From: Ettlia oleoabundans
Taxonomy: Eukaryota; Chlorophyta; Chlorophyceae; Chlamydomonadales
DNA length: 48,731 bases
Reading direction: 5' to 3'
NCBI GenBank assembly: GCA_019693395.1
Contig: JAAMXP010000470.1
Location: 1 to 48,731, forward strand
In this document: positions 1 to 9,261 of the stretch, piece after piece
Position numbering within the stretch: the stretch's first letter is position 1
Layout: each line of letters begins with the position of its first letter
Position numbers and translations under genes: made by a program
Notes under the pieces: model-generated
Told to the model about the DNA's origin: nothing
What the model saw: only the letters and a program-made list of their open reading frames with translations
Database searches by the model: none

Positions 1-296
1 TGGGGGGGGGGCGCGCTGCATAACACGGCACAGCGCAGCGTGGCATGCCGTGGGATGTCTGTCAACTCGCTGGGTCTGTTATGACGGCGGCATCAATGCT
101 TGCAGCAGGCTTCCAGGGTAAACAGCGTTGTGCCCGGGTTCTAACACATCGTGGCTAGGCCTGACCTTGACAAAGCCCACAGCCCATGTGGCACGCCTTC
201 GCCTGTTGTCCGAGTCTCACACACCCACAAAGCCCTCTCTGCAGCTCCTGCCCTCATCCCATCGTGGCCCCCACCCCTCCTATGCCCCTGCTGCAG

Positions 297-1442
297 CTGC
301 GGCAGGACCCTGGCTGGCTGCGCAAGCAGGCGCTCGTCAACCCAGCAGTGATGTCAGCAGCGGTGGCTCCTGAGCCTCAGCTGCAGTCTGTGCTGGAAGC
401 TTCAGCCTGGACCCACGTGCGTCTCGACCCCTCTGGACCCTTCTCCTTCACATGCACCCTGCATGGCGGCTCCCGGGGTGCTGATGCTGTGGTGGCCAAG
501 CAGGAGAAGGCAGGGGGAGCCAAGAATGAACCACAGGAAGCAGCGGCGGCAGTAGAGCCAGAAGCAGCAGAAGCAGTGTCGGCAGATGCGGCAGCTGCAG
601 TGCTTGCAAGCGCCGACTTGGCGACAGGTTCATCAGCCCCTGACGGTAGCAGCAGCAGTGAAGGCATCGGCAGCAGCGACTTTGAGTTCGAGGGCAGCGG
701 TTTTGAGCTGCGGGCTCTGGCTTACTCCCTCGGCTGGATCCTGGGGGCTGAGCAGGAGGATGCCGCCAGCTTGAGCGGTGTGTGGGTCCCCACGGACGGA
801 CGCATCAGACTGCAGCGCTGCAGCGGCGACGGCGGGGGCAGCAGGGGTTGGTTGTGGCGGCGGCGGCGGCAGGAGGTAGGGCGCAAAGCTGCTGACAGCG
901 GCAGCTGCTACCGGTTGAGGGTCTGGCCTCCAGTTTCACAGCCAGCTGCAGGTCAGGGGCACGAGCAAGGCCCAGCAACGGGCTCCAGCATGTCCTCACC
1001 ATCATGGCAAAATAACCAGGTAGGGAAGGAGGCACGCACTGCAGAGCTGAGTCAGCACCAGCTGGGTGCCCTTCTGGACTGCCTGGACGGCTTCGCCCAC
1101 CAGCACCCCGGCTTTGTGCTGCTGGCACCCCCCGAGCCGCTGTACGCGCCGCCGCCAAGGCTGCTGCAAAGGTTGGACAGCCTTTTTCGCGGGGCCAGAG
1201 GCAGCACCGGCAACAGTGACAGCAGCAACACCAGCAGCAGCAGCGGCAATGGTGTCGGCGGTGGCATAGACCCCAACAAGGGCGATGATGGTATCAGCAG
1301 CAGAAGTGGCAGCAGCGGAGGCACCAGTGATGCAAAGCCCGAGGTGGCAGCAGGGCCAATTGCGGCAGCAGGGGCGGATGCAGCAGGCTCAGCAGGCACA
1401 GCAGCTGCAGGCGGATCAGGAGGCGGCGCCACCTTTGTGTGA
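297..1442 (+). CDS. Last exon of an unrecognised low-complexity protein
   Basis: I do not recognise this protein. An open frame runs to a TGA at 1440-1442. A good acceptor (CTGCTGCAG) ends at 296, so I take 297 as the start of the final exon, phase 0, 381 codons plus stop. Earlier exons must lie before the window or in 1-296, where I see no convincing coding sequence. The exon starts with a basic stretch (LRQDPGWLRKQALV). An acidic Ala/Ser-rich part follows, then a more ordered block with FELRALAYSLGWILGAEQ and GVWVPTDGRIRLQRC, then LSQHQLGALLDCLDGFAHQ. It ends in about 100 residues of Ser/Gly/Ala homopolymer. The ordered blocks suggest a real protein, and the two low-complexity stretches are typical of algal insertions. 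Function unknown. The acceptor choice is uncertain because another CTCTGCAG ends at 244. Confidence 0.5.
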   Translation: MRQDPGWLRKQALVNPAVMSAAVAPEPQLQSVLEASAWTHVRLDPSGPFSFTCTLHGGSRGADAVVAKQEKAGGAKNEPQEAAAAVEPEAAEAVSADAAAAVLASADLATGSSAPDGSSSSEGIGSSDFEFEGSGFELRALAYSLGWILGAEQEDAASLSGVWVPTDGRIRLQRCSGDGGGSRGWLWRRRRQEVGRKAADSGSCYRLRVWPPVSQPAAGQGHEQGPATGSSMSSPSWQNNQVGKEARTAELSQHQLGALLDCLDGFAHQHPGFVLLAPPEPLYAPPPRLLQRLDSLFRGARGSTGNSDSSNTSSSSGNGVGGGIDPNKGDDGISSRSGSSGGTSDAKPEVAAGPIAAAGADAAGSAGTAAAGGSGGGATFV

Positions 1443-2029
1443 GCGCTTGCCGAGCATGAGGCCATGTCAGTAGTTCTTTGCTGTACCCACCTGACTCAAT
1501 ATCGTAATCCATCACTGCTCGTGTCAAGCACCACACCTGGAAATCTAGTTCACTAAGCAGGCATACGGAGAGGAGCGTGGTTCTCAGGCGTTGAAGCTAC
1601 CTTGGCAGTGCCGGGATGCCCTTCCCTCAGCCGCCAGCTCAGTACAATGCTAGCATAGAACGTGTATGCTAGATTGCACCTTACAATAATCAGCATGCAA
1701 GCAATTTTACCATTAACAGACGATATTGTCTTCCTGCAAGGCAGTTTTGATGTTGGTCACTCAGTTAAACTCTGTCAGCAGCTAGGGTTCAGTGTGGGGC
1801 CAGCTGGCCTCATGATCGCTTGCACGCAGCAGTCGATGGTTTTGCACGCTGCTCTTCTGCGCTGCACATTCTGTTTGGTGATCTGCTGGTGTGGAGCTGG
1901 GACTCTTCCGCCTGCGAGCAGAAGTGCAGCAGGGTCCTCTGGTAGATCTTTCTTGTAAATCTTGTGCCCACGACTCTATGTTGTACAGTTTGTACGGATG
2001 CCAACCCTTACTGGTGCATGGCTGCTTGA
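1443..2029. other. Convergent intergenic region, 3' flanks
   Basis: This stretch lies between the stop of the first gene (+) and the stop of the MYND gene (-). It is less GC-rich than the coding DNA. It holds TGTAA motifs that could serve as polyadenylation signals: 1953-1957 on the plus strand and 1681-1685 read on the minus strand. It also holds a short inverted repeat at 1645-1676. I see no gene in it. Confidence 0.5.
1645..1676. repeat. Imperfect inverted repeat
   Basis: CAATGCTAGCATA is followed after a few bases by TGTATGCTAGATTG, which is nearly its reverse complement. The transcript could form a hairpin of about 12 pairs with one bulge. It sits in the 3' flank between two convergent genes, so it may help 3' end formation, but it could also be chance. 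Confidence 0.35.
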
Positions 2030-3652
2030 CTATCCCTGTGGTCGGCACTCAAGCTTGTGCTGTGACCAGTCCTTCTTCTGGCACTCTCGGCTGCGCGTGT
2101 GGGCAGGCAAGCAGGCAGGCGACCGTGCGGGCAGGCGGGCGGGCGGGTTGGTGGTATGCACGAACGATTGCATCATGAAGCATGAGCCAGTACACGAATG
2201 CATCAAAGAGCCCCAAGGCATCGCACACGCAAGGGGATATGACTACAAGAGCAACAAATCGACAGATGCCTGTGGCGCTACCGGTACATCAACTGCAGTA
2301 CTGTGCCACCCCGCAGCGTGCACAGCGCCTGAGCCCCACCGAGTTAATGTGGCACCCGCTGCATTCAAGCATAGCAAAGCCTCCCTGTGCCGCAGTTTCC
2401 AGCAGCCTGTCAGTGTGACTGGCGCTGGCTACAGCTGAGTCAACTGCAGCTTGTAGCGCCGCTTCTGTTTGTGCCGAGGAGGCATCGCTGTACAGGCCCT
2501 CCACCTCAACCAAAAAGCGCAGCTGCGACTGCACAGCTGGCAGAACCTAGCTGGCCACGGTGACCTTGTTTTTCAAGTCTACCACCCAAGCCTCGGGCAG
2601 CAGGCTCTTGACACGCTGCAGTGCTGCCTTTGCGTCCTGGAAGGCAGAAGAGCCTGCCTCTACCACCGCCAGGTCTGGCACTGCAACTCTTTCCATTGCA
2701 AGCGCTAAGGCCATGCTGCAGCCAGCGCGCACTGCCCAGTAGTCACTGCCCTGCTGTCTGCCCAGGTCATATACCCGCAGGTAGCGCTCTGCAGCGAGCG
2801 ACATGCTGTTGCCCTTTACGAAAACAGCATCACCAGCAACGGCCCAGCTGCGGGGGTTGGAGGGATCCAGTGCCATCACCACAGGGGCCAGGTCTGCAAC
2901 TGCGGTGCGCACTGTTGCCAGTTGCTCTGGCGACAACCGCCTCGCCTGGTCAGCCTCAGGCCGGTCCATAGCTGGGCAATTGTTAGCAGCCAGCAGGGCA
3001 ATGGCATTTGCCAAAGTGCGGCAGGCTAGCATGTGGCGCAAGTGGCCGACAGTGAGCAGCGCGGCGGGCTGTTGCTGCTGTCGAAGATGCTGCACGCCGG
3101 CTTGCAGCTGCTTCAGCTGGCGCTTCAAGGCACGCTGAGCCGGAGCTGTCGCCAGCTTGGCAGTCACATTGTGGCAGCAGCTCACTGACAACAACAGCTC
3201 CTCCTCCGAACAGAAGGAGGTTGAAGTCAGCCAGAGCGTGTCTGCCAGCAAATACGGGCTGCCGGCTGTTAGCATTGGCGCGGCGGCATAGGTGCCGGCA
3301 GGTCGCACACCTGTGGTTGCTCCGCTGCCACCTGGCTCCCCGCCAGAGTGCCACAATCTGAGTAGGCGACGATGTGGGGCCAGGCAGCAGCACGGGTTGC
3401 CGGCTCCTCAGGGTACAGCCAATCAGCACGGGCCACCAGCAGCATTGCCAGCTCCAAGCGGCAGGCGATGGCAGGGCTGATGGGCAGTGCCGGCTGATTA
3501 TCCCTCCTCAGCGGCAGCAGGCTGCGGGCCTCTTCCAGCAAGGCCTCAGACTCAACAAAGTCTGCCACCTCTGGCTGCCACTGTGCTGCGGGAGCGGCGG
3601 CGGCACGGGCCAGCTGCCGCTGCAGGAATTTAAGGCCGGCATGCCCCTTCAT
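2030..3652 (-). CDS. C-terminal MYND zinc-finger protein, frame disturbed
   Basis: The protein ends in a MYND finger, a Zn-binding protein-interaction module. The frame before the last intron has CSGCHINSVGLRRCARCGVAQYCS, and the last exon (2090-2030) supplies RECQKKDWSQHKLECRPQG, completing the Cys/His set. The N-terminus is an ATG at 3652; the body (about 400 residues) is alpha-helical and Leu/Ala-rich, probably repeat-like. Three junctions are irregular. The frame shifts near 3310-3345, and a 23-nt GT..AG gap would repair it. An in-frame TAG follows DLKNKVTVAS near 2547. The last intron needs an AG/TTGATG donor at 2293/2292, which is not GT. The finger itself is intact, so this may be a live gene with sequencing errors, or one starting to decay. 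The exact partner is unknown. The last intron carries a GCAGGC-rich tract at 2103-2150. Confidence 0.7.
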
Positions 3653-4193
3653 TGTTCGGCGAAACCTGGCAAGTCTTGAGACCTGTCCTGTAGACAGACC
3701 TTCCGTGTGCTAAAAGTGAGTCGCTACAGTTCCAACGGCAACCGGGTTAAGACGCAGGCACGGCGGCGGCACGGAGTCATGCACGGCGCACTTGCCACCT
3801 TGGACGCACCCCACCGAGAGCCTTATGATGAAGCTCGTTCCGCGGCGTCGAGGCCGGTTGCTGCTTGAAGCGCGCGGCAAAGCCCTTGATCACTCCTAAC
3901 TGGAGCTCCGCTTGCGGGTCGCGTATCGGTCAACTCAAGGGTAGTACACCCTACAAAGACATGGCGCAGGTCAATAATGCCCTTTACCTGCAGCTTGCAG
4001 TGCCGCCGCAGGCGTACTGCTTCTATGAACAGTACATGTTTTCCAGAAGCCATTCTCGCTCGTACCTGAGTACAAGCATCGTGATCTCGCGCATTTGGTC
4101 TTTTGGGTAAGCTTGAGGCAGGTCCAGCCGCGCTTAACCCTCGCTCCCTTTTCACATCGCTGTTGTTACCTTGGCCCGGGTCGACATCGCGCA
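3653..4193. promoter_or_regulatory. Divergent promoter region, MYND gene and LYAR gene
   Basis: The MYND gene starts leftward at 3652 and the LYAR-like gene starts rightward at 4194, so this 541-nt stretch must hold both promoters and 5' UTRs. Open frames on both strands (for example 3823-4296 minus) have no recognisable domain and overlap each other, so I do not call them genes. No clear TATA box is visible. Confidence 0.4.
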
Positions 4194-6278
4194 ATGGTGA
4201 GAGCATAGTGCGGCTTTCCATGCTCCGTGAGAAGCAGCGCTCACTTGTGTCGGGGACATGACATGCATGCATGCCGCTACCCGCTGCTGTCACCATTATA
4301 GCTCCACCTGCGCATCAAAATTCTAAGCCCAATAAATTGCCCGTGAGACCCTGCGCTGTAGCCGTGGTTTTACTGTGATGATTGCGGGGATACAATCAAG
4401 AAGGTGAGGACAGGCTTGAGGAGCATGCTGTCCTGCTGGAACTGCGGACTGGGGCTAGCAGGCTGCTCATTACCTGCTGAGTGTCGAGGACTGCGGCTGC
4501 TTGCTGGTCATTTTGGAGATGAATTTTCGTTTGACTTTTTGCTTCAAAATGGGTTATGTTCCTGCGTAATTTTCTGCCTGGTAATGACTTGCCCCGTCTC
4601 CCTTGCTCACCTGCCCCGCAGCCCAAGGTGGCCCAGCACTGCAACCAGTGCAGCGCCAGCAGCTTCACCTGCATCGACTGCTCAGCCAGCTTCGACAGAC
4701 GCACCGTGCAGGTAGGCACGGACTTAACCTGGCACTCAGTCCAGACACACTGTAGCTCAGAGAGTCAACAGTTGTGCGGTGCTATTGGCTGTGACGACAA
4801 TTGCGGAGAGCTGTCTTGCTGCCCAACGCTTGGTATTGCAGTGAAATATTTAAGCCCAGCTGCTGGGCCACTTGCGGTTTCTCACGATTTTTGCTGGTCG
4901 CCGTGGTTCTGCTTGTGTGTGTGCAGGGCCACACCTCATGTGTGACTGAGCATGAGAAGTATGCGCTGGGAGCCACCAAGCCTGGAGGTTATGCGGCAGG
5001 CGGCTTACCCGCCAATGGCACCACCAAGCCCAATCAAGAGGGTGTGTGGTGCAGAGAAACAGCAGCCAGTGACTGTAGCGACTGCCCTGGTGGCAGGTTA
5101 GCTTGGTGCGGCCAGCTGCCTTCCCAGGAGCGCCCCTCTTGCGCATCAGCTCTGCTGCCGTTCATATTTTCCCAAAGCTCTGCTGCTGCTGCTGTGTCTG
5201 GCTGTATCTGCAGGGCAGCCTGAGGGTATTGAGTTTCTGAGCACCCGTCCCCCCTGGAAGTGTTCTGTGTGCAACGTGACCTGCACCAGCCAGGACGCGC
5301 TGATGGGGCATGCCACGGGTGCTAAGCACAAGCGCCGGGTGAGTGAGTGCCGGGCGCAGATAGAGGTCCAGTGAGGGGCGGCCCGGTGTCCCAGCAGCAG
5401 GCCAGTACCCATAAAGCTAGCTGCGGCGCATGTGCATCAGCACAACATTTCAAGAAAGAACAGTTGCAACATTGCTGTGTTGAATTTCTGGTCTTGTGGT
5501 GTTTGTCCAGGCCAAGGCGGCGCTGGCAGCCAAGAATGGCGGGCAGCCGCAGGGGGAGCAGCAGGAGCAGCAGGGGGCAGCAGGCGGCACAGCTGCTGGT
5601 GCTGCTGCTGGCAAGGGTGAGCAGCAGGCGGCACAGGAGCCGCCCACGCCGGCTGTGCAGCAGTCCAACGGCAGTGAGGGAGGGGAGGGCAAAAAGCAAA
5701 AGGAGAAAGAGAAGAAGAAGAAGAAAGAGAAGAAAGAGAAGAAAGAGAAGCAAGAAAAGAAGAGGAAGGCGGAAGCTGAGGCGGAGGAGCCGGCAGCAGC
5801 GACAGAGGCAGCGGAGGAAGCAGTGCCGCAGGTGGCTGCCAATGGCGCGGCTAGCAAGAAGCCGAAGAAGAGCAAGAAGCCGAAGGCAGAGATGGCAGAG
5901 AGGGAGGCTGGGGAGGCAGGGCAGCCAGCAGCAGCACAAGCAGCAGTCGATGCTGCTAATGGCGGCACCAGCAAGCAGGAGAAGAAGGAGAAGAAGAGCA
6001 AGAAACGGAAGGCAGAGGGAGCAACGGCAGCGGCGCAGGATCGGCAGCCTGTAAGCGCGGAGGAGCAGCCAGCAACCGAGAATGGCAAGGAGAAGGGAGA
6101 GAAGAAGAAGAAGAAGAAAATGAAGAAGCTGGAAATGACGAACGGACATGAAAATGAGGAGATGGCAGCAGGTGCAGCCGTGGCTGCGGCAGAAAACGGA
6201 AGCACCAAGGAGCATGAAAAGGGAAAAAAGAAGGAGACAAAGGAAAAGAAGAAAAAGAACAAGGAAGCAGCAGCTTGA
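4194..6278 (+). CDS. LYAR-type nucleolar zinc-finger protein
   Basis: Exons 4194-4196, 4362-4403, 4622-4711, 4927-5041, 5214-5338 and 5511-6278 give 380 residues with all phases matching. The N-terminus is a LYAR zinc-finger pair: C6, C9, H21, C25, then C32, C35, H47, C50, ending in SCVTEHEKYALG. A C2H2 finger follows (C100, C103, H116, H122; PWKCSVCNVTC). The last 250 residues are a highly charged tail of KKEKKEKK and KPKKSKKPK blocks between Ala/Glu stretches, typical of nucleolar proteins. LYAR relatives act in ribosome biogenesis and growth control. The start is odd: a stop precedes PWFYCDDCG in frame. The ATG at 4194 is followed at once by a GTGAG donor and joined to 4362, so the start codon is alone in its coding exon. 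Its neighbour UTP23, convergent 205 nt away, is also nucleolar. Confidence 0.9.
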
Positions 6279-6483
6279 TGTTGGCTTTGAATAGCAGTTG
6301 ACGGTTTCCTATTGCACTGCACTGTACTTATCCAACATTGCACATTTCTATTGCAAGTCACTTTGCCCCGTTGCTGCTGTCATCCTTTAGGCTCATATCT
6401 GTCAGGCCTGTGCGACCTGGTTGGTTACACGGGCACATACCGAGTGAGTCAGAAGAAGGAAGGCAGACCGTAGAAAGAAGTCG

Positions 6484-8470
6484 TTAGTCACTGGCACCGG
6501 CGTCCCCGCCGCCACCTCCCCCTGCTCCTTTGCCCCGCCGCCGCTGCCGCTTCCGTTTGGCGGGCTGCTGCTCGCTGCTGCCACCACCACTGCCCGCCTG
6601 CTGCTGCTGCTGCTGCTGCGATGCACCTCCTCCTGCACCTCCTGCTGCTGCTGCTGCTGCTGCCGCTTTCTTCTTTTTCTTCGGAAGCACGGACAGCGGG
6701 TTGGGACCCTTGGTTTTCCGCCGCCGAACCAGCGGGCGGTCCTGCTGCTGCCGCGCCACCGCCACCTCCTGCAGCGCCGACGTCTGAAGCTCCGCCTGGC
6801 TGGGCAGCAGGTGCCGCTGCTCCTCCTGCACAGAAAGAAAGGAGCGGCAACCAGGCTGGCAGGTCAGCTCATGTGCGAGGCTTGAAAAGTAGCGGCATAC
6901 AGGTGAGCGGGGTTGGAACCAGCAGCAAGGTGGGGTACGGCATGCAGCCCTGTGCTGGCAGAGGAAACCAGCCCTGCATGGCGCCCTGATAGAAGCAACG
7001 CAACAAGAGCTCCTGTCGTCCAGAGCCCCAGCTGTACCTCAGGTATGGCCACACCCGCTTGTGCACCATCATATTGGACCATCCGCACCGGTCGCTAACA
7101 ACAACGATGCGGCTCCTTCTGCCGCTCTCTTGGAACACATACAGCCCATACACATACACACATATGTACACACCTGCTTTGCCTGCTGCCGCTGCAGGGC
7201 TGAAGGCGCCTCCAGGTGCACACCGTTGACCGACGCAAAGACCACGGCGCCGCCCGGCACCAACATGCACTGCCGCTGCAGCCCCTTGTCCTGTGTGGCC
7301 ACAAAAAAATGCTCCTCATTCTTATCGCCTGCATCGGAGCCACTCAGCAGGACTTCTTGGAGGAAGGGTGAGCGACAAACTGGCGGGCGGCTGAAACGGC
7401 GGATGCCGCTTCACAATGTACGAGGCCATGCCATCGTAACCCACACATGCCACTTGACAGCTCTGAACAGGCACGATGGCAAGCTGAACAAATTCAGCCT
7501 GCAGACGCCAAAAATTAGCAGCACACTTGCATGGTGAACCCTGCTGTGGCACTTCCCCAGCTGTCAGGCAGCTCCCTATTGCCAGCTGCTACCGGTTGTG
7601 GGCCTACAACACCCTAAGCATCTCACCCAACTGCGCCAGCAGGCAGTCAGCTGCCGAACATCGCTCCTCGTGCCCACACTTGTGCAGCGGGTACCGCTTG
7701 AGCACCTGGCGGGCGCCTGAAAGGCCAGCAGGAAGAAGAGGGGAGCTGAGGGAGCAATGTCGGGACGTGCACCCACCAGAGAGTAGTGCTGTGCAGCAGA
7801 AACAATGTGTATAAACATCACATTTTGAATGCCTGAGGGGTGTTCGCTTGATGGTTCGCACTTAAAAAGATGGCCGCCTCACTCGAGCACAACACTCCCA
7901 CATATCCAATGTCCGCCCAACATACCCGCATACTCCTTTCCAAGCTTCTTCAGCTCAGCCTGCACACACGGCGTGGTGTAGCACTTGACTGTGTCACCCA
8001 GAAGCCGCTCAATCAGCTCCTTGCTGTCGCCCTTCCTGCAGGTGTGGAAAAAGGCAGCAGGCTATGAGCCAAGAGGCACTTGCAAGCAGCTGTGGCATAG
8101 CAGCGGCGTTGCGAGGTACTAGTGCTATACAAACACAGCCAGCTTGCCACCGTGGTGATAAGATATTATCAACACAGGTGGTGAGCTCCAGACGCATGCT
8201 GAAGGGGTGCCCACACAACACAAATTGCAGAGTGTTCCTCCTGCCAGCCAGTGGGCCACCACCCGCTGCCGACCGCCAGCAGCATGCATGGGCAGCATGC
8301 GTGCCCCCGGTTGGCCATGCCGCGCGAAGCCGGCTCCCCACTCACTTCATGGCCTCCAGGGCGTGCACAAAGTTGCCGTCCAGCAGCACCTTGTAAGGCG
8401 GGCGAAAGCCGAACTGGATGCGGTAGAAGCGCAGGGTGCGCCGGGTATTCTTGTGTTTTTTCCGCCTCAT
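6484..8470 (-). CDS. UTP23: rRNA-processing protein UTP23 (PIN-like, SSU processome)
   Basis: Exons on the minus strand are 8470-8346, 8035-7926, 7716-7627, 7328-7174 and 6825-6484, giving 273 residues with all phases closing. UTP23 belongs to the small-subunit processome and helps early 18S rRNA maturation and release of a snoRNA in yeast. The N-terminus has MRRKKHKNTRRTLRFYRIQF and PYKVLLDGNFVHAL, typical of the UTP23/FCF1 PIN family. Next come TPCVQAELKKLG, the zinc-binding block LHKCGHEERC, and FFVATQDKGL followed by VPGGAVVFASVNGVHLEAPS. The C-terminus has RRRKTKGPNPLSVLPKKKKK, a UTP23 signature, then a Gln run and a KRKRQRRRGK basic end. The tail is richer in Ala/Gln/Gly than in animals or yeast. 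The initiator ATG starts immediately at the conserved basic block. Confidence 0.93.
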
Positions 8471-9261
8471 GCTGTTTCATGAATATGCGAGCCGGGATGG
8501 AAGGCTTCAACGTCACGAGGTATTGACAACCCTGCAGATGGTTTGCACGCAGGCCTTCTTGGACACCAAAATTTGGCGAATTACGATGTCGTTCATGTCG
8601 GTCATATAACCGTTGCTTGCTGACCTTGCCACCCTGTCACGGGCGCTGCAGCGGCCATCCACCCTGGCAGCGGCGGCCTGAGATAACTTCCTCACCATCT
8701 CAACGTGTGCCCGCAGGGCACTTGTTGCATATGAGGCTGCCACTAGATGCAGAATTTCTTCAATGTGCGACAAATCACAGAGGACTTGCTCCTTCAACGA
8801 AGCAAACCTCCACGCCAGGATCGCTGGCGGCAAAAGCAAGCCTTGCCGGCGGATGGCATCAGTGCCCCTCTCGTTAGCGCTGTCGATGAGATGCATGCCG
8901 ATCAAAAGAGACACAATGAGCCTGGCCAGGTGCAACGCACCTCATGCATTGCTGCTGCAGCTAGAGCAGTGTATCCGTACCGAACCGCACTCTGCACATG
9001 CTGCTCTGCACCCTTTAATGCACTGTTACACATAGAATAAGATTCCATAGTGCATAGGAATGCTTATGCAGTGCAGCAATAAAGTCCCCTGAGGGTGCAC
9101 TGCTAAGGTGCCGCTAGCTGTGCCGCTGCCCGGCTGGCATATCCCATGCTGAGCTGGCCTATCCTTAAGTTGGACAGCGTTCGTTTACCCTGTGCAAAAA
9201 CTCGACAACGTGAATCACTTCTCCCGCCGCTGATCGACATCGACCGAGCCCTCACATAGTC
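8471..9261. promoter_or_regulatory. Divergent promoter region, UTP23 and PPOX
   Basis: This is 791 nt between two divergent starts. A 140-codon open frame on the minus strand (8935-8513) lies within it. It begins MHLARLIVSLLIGMHLIDSA and has no domain that I recognise. Its composition is less biased than the real exons, and it sits where two promoters are expected. I leave it as a doubtful frame. The 200 nt before 9262 are relatively AT-rich, but I see no certain TATA box. Confidence 0.4.

Noticed and set aside
3823..4296. 157-codon open frame on the minus strand
   Set aside because: It overlaps the LYAR start exon and its promoter, conflicts with another open frame, and has no recognisable feature.
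5322..6361. Long Leu/Phe/Ser-rich open frames opposite the LYAR tail
   Set aside because: They are mirror images of the Lys/Glu-rich coding exon; AAG/GAG repeats leave the other strand free of stops.
8513..8935. 140-codon open frame on the minus strand
   Set aside because: It lies in the divergent promoter between UTP23 and PPOX, has no domain or signal, and its composition does not match the real exons.
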